Source of the DNA: Thermoleophilum album
Lineage (GTDB): Bacteria > Actinomycetota > Thermoleophilia > Solirubrobacterales > Thermoleophilaceae
NCBI RefSeq assembly: GCF_900108055.1
Contig: NZ_FNWJ01000001.1
Location: 1-64,000, forward strand
Direction: 5' to 3'
DNA: 64,000 nucleotides
Position 1 is the stretch's first letter; the number at the start of each line of letters is the position of its first letter. Below are positions 58,415 to 64,000 of this stretch, piece by piece. The translations under genes and the position numbers were made by a program. A model generated the notes under the pieces. It saw nothing but the letters and a program-made list of their open reading frames with translations. It had not been told where the DNA came from and ran no database searches.

Positions 58415-59316
58415 GCGCCAGGCCCGCGGAGCGCGCGCCCGGCGTGTCGTCGCCTCACCGAACGGCAAGCGCAGAGCGCGAGCGCGGAGAGCCGCTCGGC
58501 GCGGCCTTCTACCTGCCGCTGGGCGACGGACGGTTCCGCGCGACCGAGTGGACGCGTGGCCCGTGGTCGCCGGCCGCCCAGCATGGTGGGCCGCCAGCGG
58601 CGTTGCTCGGTCGCTGTCTCAGGGAGCAGGCGGGCGCGGGTTTCCAGCTCGTGCGCCTGACGCTCGAGATTCTGCGGCCGCTGCCGGTCGCGGAGCTGGC
58701 AGTGCGGGTGTCGACGCTGCGACCCGGCCGCCGCGTGGCGCTGCTCGAGGGATCGATCGAGGTGGAGGGGCAGCCGGTCGTGTCGGCGCGCGCCTGGTTC
58801 GTCCGCGAGGCCACCGTCGCGGTGCCCGCTTACGCGCTCGAGGCGTCGCGCGAGGTGTGGCGAGAACTCGGCGAGGAGGTCGCCTGGGACGGTCGCGCCG
58901 AGCCGCCCGGGGCGCAGCCGACGCAGCTGCCCGCGCAATGGTCGCCGAGTTATCTGGAGGCCGTTGAGTGGCGGCTTGTGCACGGCGATTTCGCAGAGCC
59001 CGGACGAGCTTCGGTGTGGACGCGGTTGCGGATACCGCTCCTCCCGGACTCGCCAGCTACACCGCTGGAACGCGTGCTCGCCGCCGCTGACTCGGGCAGC
59101 GGCGTCTCGTCGGCGTTGCCTTTTGACGAGTGGACGTTCGTGAACACCGACCTCTCTGTCCACCTGGCCCGCAAGCCGCGCGGCGAATGGTTTTTGCTGC
59201 ACGCCGTGACCCATCTCGGCACGAGCGGAGCGGGACTCGCCGACACGTTGCTGGCCGACGCTGACGGTCCGCTCGGTCGCTGCGAGCAGGCGCTGTTCGT
59301 CGAACCGCGGGGCTGA
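58411..59316 (+). CDS. TesB-like acyl-CoA thioesterase
   Basis: A 301-residue double hot-dog protein. The first half contains RGPWSPAAQHGGPPAALLGRCLREQAGAGFQLVRLTLEILRPLP (in parts, about 50-93), the second half DEWTFVNTDLSVHLARKPRGEWFLL (about 235-260). Layout matches the thioesterase-like family (acyl-CoA thioesterase II superfamily) of actinobacteria. The TTG start overlaps the end of the sigma-factor gene by 4 bp. Substrate chain length unknown. The last bases CGAACCGCGG recur 24 bp later (59301 and 59325). Confidence 0.82.
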   Translation: MSARPAERAPGVSSPHRTASAERERGEPLGAAFYLPLGDGRFRATEWTRGPWSPAAQHGGPPAALLGRCLREQAGAGFQLVRLTLEILRPLPVAELAVRVSTLRPGRRVALLEGSIEVEGQPVVSARAWFVREATVAVPAYALEASREVWRELGEEVAWDGRAEPPGAQPTQLPAQWSPSYLEAVEWRLVHGDFAEPGRASVWTRLRIPLLPDSPATPLERVLAAADSGSGVSSALPFDEWTFVNTDLSVHLARKPRGEWFLLHAVTHLGTSGAGLADTLLADADGPLGRCEQALFVEPRG

Positions 59317-59375
59317 GCGACACGCGAACCGCGGGCGGGGCGCAGCCGGCAGCGTCCCAGCGGTCGTGGGCCGCG

Positions 59376-60281
59376 TCAGGCCGCTGCGCTGCTGAGGCCC
59401 ACACGCGGACCGGCGCGGCGCGCGTTGGCGGCGATCTGGTCGGCGAGCTCGGGCCACAGCGGCTCCGGGAGGTCGTGCCCCATCCCGGCGAACTCGAGGT
59501 AACGCGCCGCCGGCACGGCGACGGCGACTGCCCGGCCCGCGCGCGGCCGCACCAAGGGGTCGGCGCTGCCGTGGATCACGAGCGTCGGAGCCTCGACCGT
59601 CCGCAGCGCACGCACGCGCGCCGGCGCGGTCAGGATCGCTACCAGCTGGCGGGCCGTCCCGGCGCTGCTGAAGCCGCGGTCGTACGCGCGACCGGCGAGT
59701 TCACGCAGCCGCTCGGGATCGGGCGGATAGGCGGGCGATCCGATCATCCGGAAGACCTTCACCATGTGCTCGACGAAGCGCTCGCGATCGCGCGGCGGAC
59801 GTGCCAAGAGGGCGCCGAGGGCGCGCAGTCGCGGGAGGTCGCGGCGTCGGCCGGCGCTCGACATGATCGAACAGAGCGAGGCGACGCGTCGCCGGTGCTC
59901 GATCGCCATCAGCTGAGCGATCATCCCGCCCATCGAAGCGCCGACGACGTGCGCCCGCTCGATCTCCAGATGGTCGAGGAGGCCGACGGCGTCACGCGCC
60001 ATGTCGGAGAGCGAGTAGGCGGCGACGCGCCGGTCACCGACCAGCGCCCGCGCGATGTTGGGGCGCGGCCCGCCCGAGATCTTCGAGGAGCGGCCGGCGT
60101 CGCGGTTGTCGAAACGGATGACGCGGAAGCCGCGCTCGCGCAACAGCTCGCAGAAGCCGTCCTGCCAGTGGATCAATTGCATGCCGAGGCCCATCACCAG
60201 CAGCAGGGGCTCGCCGTCGGCGGGGCCTAGGTCCTCGAAGCAGAGCTCGATCGGACCGATCTGCGCGAAGCTCTCCGCCAC
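59376..60281 (-). CDS. Alpha/beta hydrolase
   Basis: A 301-residue cytoplasmic alpha/beta hydrolase. Catalytic serine in VVGASMGGMIAQ (about 112-123), oxyanion loop LVMGLGMQLIHWQDG (about 30-45), acid near PTLVIHGSADPLVRP (about 230) and His in GMGHDLPE (about 275). Such proteins are usually hydrolases of esters or C-C bonds; the substrate is unknown. No signal peptide. Stands alone. Confidence 0.85.
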   Translation of the reverse strand: MAESFAQIGPIELCFEDLGPADGEPLLLVMGLGMQLIHWQDGFCELLRERGFRVIRFDNRDAGRSSKISGGPRPNIARALVGDRRVAAYSLSDMARDAVGLLDHLEIERAHVVGASMGGMIAQLMAIEHRRRVASLCSIMSSAGRRRDLPRLRALGALLARPPRDRERFVEHMVKVFRMIGSPAYPPDPERLRELAGRAYDRGFSSAGTARQLVAILTAPARVRALRTVEAPTLVIHGSADPLVRPRAGRAVAVAVPAARYLEFAGMGHDLPEPLWPELADQIAANARRAGPRVGLSSAAA

Positions 60282-60337
60282 GGCCGGAACGCTACACGAG
60301 CCGATGCGCTGTAAATCGGCTGGCTCGCGCTGGCAGG

Positions 60338-60393
60338 ATCACTCACGGCCGCAGGACCTGGGGGGAACACTCACGGCCGGAGGATCAGCTTCG
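60338..60393. repeat. Duplicate of the quinone-reductase 3' end
   Basis: CACTCACGGCCG-AGGA at 60340-60355 and 60368-60383 (28 bp apart). The second covers the stop codon (TCA 60371-60373) and the last codons; the first is its downstream copy. Read on the minus strand each copy reproduces (I/V)LRP followed by TGA. Confidence 0.8.
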
Positions 60394-61321
60394 CGCCGGG
60401 ACCTTGGCGTTGCCGCTCCCAGGCTTCGGCAATGCGGTCGAGCGGCATCTCCTCGTAGGGCGCGTGGAGGTTACCGGCGAGGTGCTCGCCGCACATGCGC
60501 AGGAAGGCGCCGCGCTTGACCGGCCAGGGCAGCGCGAAGTTCGTGTAGCCGAGCACGTCGGCAACCCGCCCGCGCAGCTCCCCGGCGGCGATCGACTGCT
60601 CGGCGCGAGCGGCGTTCCCGACCTGCACAAGGCGGCCACCGCGTTCTAGACAGGCGAGCGCGGCGCGGGCGGGTGGCCCCCAGACCGGGTCGAGCACCAC
60701 CTGGAACCCCCGCGGCTCGACCTCGCGCAGCGCCGCGGCGAGCTCTGCCGGATCGCTCGCAGCGGGCGTCAGCACGGTCGCTTCGGCGCCGAGCGCGCGG
60801 GCGCGCGCGAGCGCCTCGGGGCGGCGGCTCGCCGCGACGACGCTGCCGGCCCCGAGCAGGCGAGCCGCCTGCACGCCGATCTGCCCGACCAACCCGCCGG
60901 CGCCGAGCACCAGCACGCGTTCGTCCGGGCGCAGCTTGGCGCGCTGCTCGAGCGAGCACCAGGCGGCGAGGCCGGCGATGCCGAAGCAGAGCGCTTGCGC
61001 CGCCCCGATCCCGGCCGGTAGGGGTACGGTCCGCGCGGGGTCCACGAGCGTCCGCTCGGCGAGTGACCCGAAGCGTTGATCGAGCTGATCGCTCCACGCC
61101 AGGCGGCCGTCGGGGAGCTCGACGATCCCCTCTCGCCCGGGCACGTAGGGCAGCTCCGGCGAACCGGCGTAGAAGCGGCCGCTAGCGATGTGGAGATCGA
61201 CGGGGTTGAGACCGGCGGCGTGCACGGCGAGCGCCTGTCGCTGCTCGTCGCCGCGCGGCTCCGACCAGTCCGGGCGCAGGACGGGAGGCTCGCCGTAGGT
61301 ATCGATGACCGCGGCTCTCAC
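60371..61321 (-). CDS. MDR-family NAD(P)H quinone reductase-like protein
   Basis: A 316-residue medium-chain reductase of the quinone oxidoreductase type. GTG 61321 gives VRAAVIDTYGEPPVLR, the usual N-terminus; the catalytic zinc cysteines of alcohol dehydrogenases are missing. The substrate loop LAVHAAGLNPVDLHIASG (about 34-51) and cofactor fold VLVLGAGGLVGQIGVQAARLLGA (about 142-164) are clear; ASRRPEAL favours NADPH. Stands upstream of the hydrolase with no evident operon. Reduces quinones or enones; substrate unknown. Confidence 0.87.
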   Translation of the reverse strand: MRAAVIDTYGEPPVLRPDWSEPRGDEQRQALAVHAAGLNPVDLHIASGRFYAGSPELPYVPGREGIVELPDGRLAWSDQLDQRFGSLAERTLVDPARTVPLPAGIGAAQALCFGIAGLAAWCSLEQRAKLRPDERVLVLGAGGLVGQIGVQAARLLGAGSVVAASRRPEALARARALGAEATVLTPAASDPAELAAALREVEPRGFQVVLDPVWGPPARAALACLERGGRLVQVGNAARAEQSIAAGELRGRVADVLGYTNFALPWPVKRGAFLRMCGEHLAGNLHAPYEEMPLDRIAEAWERQRQGPGAKLILRP

Positions 61322-61420
61322 GCTCGAACAGTTAGCGCATCGTTGCCGGCGCGGGTTCGCTGAGACCTGAGACCTGGCGCGGTTGCGGGACACGCTAGCG
61401 GCGGGCTCGGGCGGGGCCGT

Positions 61421-62212
61421 CTAGGCGAGCTCGCGGATCCGCTCCCCGGGCTCTACCAGCCGCCGACGCACCAGCACCAGCGCGAGCAGCGCGCTGGTGG
61501 CGACCGCACCGAGCAACAGGTAGAGCAGGATCAGCTGCAGGCGGATGGCGTCGAGCGGCTCGGCACCGGCGACGAGCATGCCGACCATCGTGCCGGGGAA
61601 GAAGATCAGTCCGGTCGTCTTGGTCGAGTCGACGAGCGGGATCATTCCCGCTCTCAGGGCGACACGCAGGGCCGGGCGCAGGGCCAGGGTTGCGGGCGCC
61701 CCGAGCGCGAGACGCGCCTCGATGCGGGCTCGCTCGGCGCGTAGCTCAGCGGCGAGGCGGTCGAGCGCAACGGCCGCCGCGGTCATCGCGTTGCCAACGA
61801 CCATCCCACCGACCGGCACGAGCGCCCGCGCGTCGGCCGGGAAGATGCCGAGCGCAAGCACTGCTCCGAGGGTCAGTGCGGCGCTGGCGGCGAGTGCGGC
61901 GGCGAGGTCGGGCAGCGCTCCCGGTAGGTCGCGCGCTCGGCGTCTCGCGGTGAGCGCACCGAAGGCAACCATTACCCCTAACAGCGCGACGACGAAGAGC
62001 AGGCTGCGCGAGTCGAAGATGAGGTGGATGACGTAGCCGATCGCCGTCAGCTGCAGGAACGAGCGGACCACCGCGACACCGATCTCGCGTTCCAGCGCTG
62101 CGCGCTGCCAGAGCGACACCCCGGCTGCCAGAGCGACCAGCGCCAGTGCGGCCAGCACGCGCTCGAAGCCGATGTGCCCACCAACCACCGCTGTCGGCAG
62201 CATCGTGCTCAC
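61421..62212 (-). CDS. FetB-like ABC transporter permease (UPF0014)
   Basis: A 263-residue polytopic membrane protein of the FetB/YbbM family. Helices from about 17 on; conserved segments are VRSFLQLTAIGYVIHLIF (about 49-66), PVGGMVVGNAMTAAAVALDRL (about 130-150) and the signature STKTTGLIFFPGTMVGMLVAGAEPLDAIRLQ (in parts, about 195-222). FetAB exports iron in E. coli. It is encoded 3 bp downstream of the cognate ATPase gene in the same direction. Predicted 6-7 membrane helices. Confidence 0.9.
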   Translation of the reverse strand: MSTMLPTAVVGGHIGFERVLAALALVALAAGVSLWQRAALEREIGVAVVRSFLQLTAIGYVIHLIFDSRSLLFVVALLGVMVAFGALTARRRARDLPGALPDLAAALAASAALTLGAVLALGIFPADARALVPVGGMVVGNAMTAAAVALDRLAAELRAERARIEARLALGAPATLALRPALRVALRAGMIPLVDSTKTTGLIFFPGTMVGMLVAGAEPLDAIRLQLILLYLLLGAVATSALLALVLVRRRLVEPGERIRELA

Positions 62213-62215
62213 CGG

Positions 62216-63004
62216 TCACCCGCCTACCCGGCCGAGGACCTCGGAGCAAGAGCCCGCCGCGACCAGCTTCCCGCGATCGAGTTCGACCACCCACTCGCAC
62301 AGCCGCGCGACTTGCTGGCGGTCGTGACTGACCAGGACCAGTGCGATCCCGCGCTCGCGGCGCAGCCGCGTGAGCGTCTGCTCGACCTGCCGGCGCGAGT
62401 CAGCGTCGAGCGCGGCGGTCGGCTCGTCGAGGAGCAGCACTTCGGGATCGAGCGCGAGCGCCCGCGCGATCATCACGCGCTGTTGCTCGCCGACCGAGAG
62501 TCGCTCGGCTTGGCGCGCGAGGTATTCGGGGCCGAGCCCGACGCTTGCAAGGAGCTTGGCAAGTGCGTCTCGGTCGGCGCCAGCGGCGTCTGCCCCCGTT
62601 GCGCCGACTTGGCGTCCCCAGCGCAACCAGCGCCCGACGGCGGCGAAGCGCTGGCCGAGTCGCAGGTTGTCGGCGACGGTCGCCGGTTCTAGGGCCGGTA
62701 GCTGCGGCACGAGGGCGACGCGGCGGCGCAGTTCGAGCGGGTCGATTTCGCGCAGGTCGCGCCCCTCGTAGAGGACGGCGCCGCGGCTCGGTTCGAGCAG
62801 GCGGTTGAGGAGGCGCAGGAGTGTCGACTTGCCGGCACCGGACGGCCCGAACACGGCGACGCTGCCGCCCGGCAACGTCGCGCTCACGTCGTCGAGCACG
62901 AGCCGTCCGGCGCGCTCGACGGAGACTTCACGGAGCTCGAAACGGCGGGGGCGGGCCCGGCCGTCGGTGGCCCCGATCTGGCCGTTGCCCGCGTCGTGAA
63001 ACAA
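62216..63004 (-). CDS. FetA-like ABC transporter ATP-binding protein
   Basis: A 262-residue ABC ATPase. Walker A GPSGAGKST (about 52-60), Q-loop LVPQLPAL, signature LSVGEQQRV (about 168), Walker B EVLLLDEPTAALD, switch VLVSHDRQQVARL. It partners the FetB-like permease and may export iron or another metal. Start is unclear: TTG at 63004 immediately follows the tmRNA 3' end (63006); the first 20 residues are poorly conserved, so a later codon is possible but none is good. A 25-residue extra loop (RWLRWGRQVGATGADAAG) sits after the Q-loop. Confidence 0.88.
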   Translation of the reverse strand: MFHDAGNGQIGATDGRARPRRFELREVSVERAGRLVLDDVSATLPGGSVAVFGPSGAGKSTLLRLLNRLLEPSRGAVLYEGRDLREIDPLELRRRVALVPQLPALEPATVADNLRLGQRFAAVGRWLRWGRQVGATGADAAGADRDALAKLLASVGLGPEYLARQAERLSVGEQQRVMIARALALDPEVLLLDEPTAALDADSRRQVEQTLTRLRRERGIALVLVSHDRQQVARLCEWVVELDRGKLVAAGSCSEVLGRVGG

Positions 63005-63005
63005 G

Positions 63006-63367
63006 TGGAGACGCCGGGAGTCGAACCCGGGTCCGCGGGCGCGTGACGGGACAGCGTCTACGAGCGTAGCCGGCGCTTCGTTCTCGTCCCCCGCTCGCCG
63101 CGCCGGCGGGCTCGCGGAGAACCAGCCCCCGTTTGGCGTCCCCGCTCCGCCGGAGGCGCCCGGAGCGGGCGAGCCCGTTAGCTGATGCCGATCCCGGCGC
63201 CACGGGCCGAGCGCCGGGCCGACACCTCACCGTCTAATTAAGCGGCGAGGGCGAACTCGTGGTTACGGTCCGCACTTGCTTTTTGTCCCGGTTGTTTTAC
63301 GAGGCCGACCGGGGACCTCGGCTCGCAACTGCCCCCACGGACGCCCACGTCGAAGCCAGCCGTCCCC
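63006..63367 (-). ncRNA. ssrA: Transfer-messenger RNA (tmRNA)
   Basis: One-piece tmRNA of 362 nt. Ends GGGGACG (63367-63361) and CGTCTCC (63013-63007) pair as the tRNA-like acceptor stem with discriminator A; the 3' end holds GGGTTCGACTCCC as T-arm and the 5' end GGCTGGCTTCGACG as D-like segment. The tag frame starts with resume codon GCA at 63279 and reads ASADRNHEFALAA then TAA (63240-63238). It rescues stalled ribosomes with SmpB, adding an ALAA-type degron for ClpXP. Encoded 3' CCA is not evident. Confidence 0.95.
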
Positions 63368-63467
63368 AGAGGCACGGCCGATGGTAGCGGCGACTCACCG
63401 CTGTGGCGACAACGCTGTGCGTGCAGCGCACGATCCCGCGACGCTCGATCTCTCTTGCCGCAGCAGC

Positions 63468-64000
63468 TCAGAGAGCGGGCCCAGGTAGCGTCTCTCGCTC
63501 TAGCACCGCCAGCAGCGCGTCGACCACCCGCGGGTCGAACTGGCTGCCGGCGCAGCGCCGCATCTCGGCCTTCGCTTCGTCGGCCGATAGGGCCTTGCGG
63601 TATGGCCGGTCGGAGGTCATCGCGTGGAAGGCGTCACAGACGGCGATGACGCGCGCGCCGAGCGGGATGTCTTCGCCGGCGAGACCGTCGGGGTAGCCGC
63701 GGCCGTCCCAGCGCTCGTGCGCGGCTCGCACCAGCACCAGCACCGGTCCGAAGCCGGGGATCCGCTCCAGCATGCGGGCGCCGATCTCGGAGTGCTTTTT
63801 CATCTCCTCGAACTCCTCTTCGGTGAGGCGCCCGGGCTTGCGCAGGATCTCCTCGCGAATCCCGATCTTGCCGACGTCGTGCAGCAGCGCCGCGTAACGC
63901 AGCCAGCGCATCTCGTCGCCGCGGATACCCAGCTCCTCGCCCACCGCCTCAGCGAGGTCGGCGACGTCGCGCGCGTGCTCGGCGGTGTACGGGTCCTTCG
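63468..64000 (-). CDS. HD-GYP domain phosphodiesterase (5' end outside window)
   Basis: C-terminal 176 residues of an HD-GYP protein, its start lying beyond the right edge. The HD motif LLHDVGKIGI, EMKKHSEIGARML and the GYP segment HERWDGRGYPDGLAGEDIPLGARVIAVCDAFHAMTSDRPYR (given in parts) are complete, with all the metal ligands expected for c-di-GMP hydrolysis. It would degrade the c-di-GMP made by GGDEF proteins such as the one at 40669-41898. The N-terminal sensory part is not visible. The 100 bp between its stop and the tmRNA hold no gene. Confidence 0.92.
   Translation of the reverse strand, partial: KDPYTAEHARDVADLAEAVGEELGIRGDEMRWLRYAALLHDVGKIGIREEILRKPGRLTEEEFEEMKKHSEIGARMLERIPGFGPVLVLVRAAHERWDGRGYPDGLAGEDIPLGARVIAVCDAFHAMTSDRPYRKALSADEAKAEMRRCAGSQFDPRVVDALLAVLERETLPGPAL

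Overview
The window is a high-GC (roughly 70%), gene-dense bacterial chromosome segment with many ATGA/GTGA start-stop overlaps and frequent GTG/TTG starts. Gene content (DUF3467, prokaryotic-metallothionein-like protein, PknB-type kinase, stand-alone LigD polymerase domain, HesB-like protein without cysteines, TasA/SipW surface locus, a 362-nt tmRNA with tag ASADRNHEFALAA) fits a deep-branching Actinomycetota such as class Thermoleophilia. The lineage is inference, not read from a marker gene.

Layout. (1) 1-5340 is an accessory element transcribed leftwards away from tRNA-Gly(CCC) at 5386-5458: an AAA/RepA-like ATPase, an excisionase-type HTH protein, several small zinc-finger or unknown proteins, and three DNA-level repeat structures (a nested inverted repeat before the first gene, GC-rich iterons inside the ATPase gene, and a helically phased GTCAC array). 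No integrase is visible; it may lie off the left edge. (2) 5.5-16.1 kb: cytochrome c maturation (ccmH, ccdA), a flavin disulfide-oxidoreductase, a secreted hydrolase, argS, rlmH, DUF3467, phosphoesterase, lipoprotein plus Ser/Thr kinase, tgt. (3) 16.3-24.6 kb: hsp20, then a pst phosphate operon preceded by a four-unit PHO-box-like array and followed by four overlapping genes for zinc-ribbon, membrane and secreted proteins. (4) 24.6-32.2 kb: gap-pgk-tpiA-gpmI glycolysis genes downstream of uvrC-rapZ. (5) 32.4-37.8 kb: MaoC hydratase, a Tad-pilus-like cluster containing a TadG/VanY/lytic-transglycosylase fusion, uppP. (6) 37.9-41.9 kb: crotonase, GT4 glycosyltransferase, GGDEF cyclase. (7) 42.2-46.3 kb: TasA/CalY-like protein, ER-type signal peptidase I and secreted partners. 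(8) 46.4-59.3 kb: SDR, YjbQ, amine oxidase, CDF transporter, LigD polymerase, RtcB-archease with two phosphoribosyltransferase-like genes, DUF72, primary-type sigma factor, thioesterase. (9) 59.4-64 kb: hydrolase, quinone-reductase-like protein, FetA/FetB-like ABC pair, tmRNA, truncated HD-GYP gene.

The most unusual signal is distributed. At about ten gene ends the last codons and stop codon are followed by one or more degenerate tandem copies of the same segment (periods 16 to about 62 bp), usually in otherwise non-coding DNA. The clearest case is seven 16-bp units, most carrying a TAG, after the gene at 34591-35607. I know of no described system that explains this. Microduplication by slippage, 3'-end RNA structures, or multi-frame stop buffers are the candidate readings.
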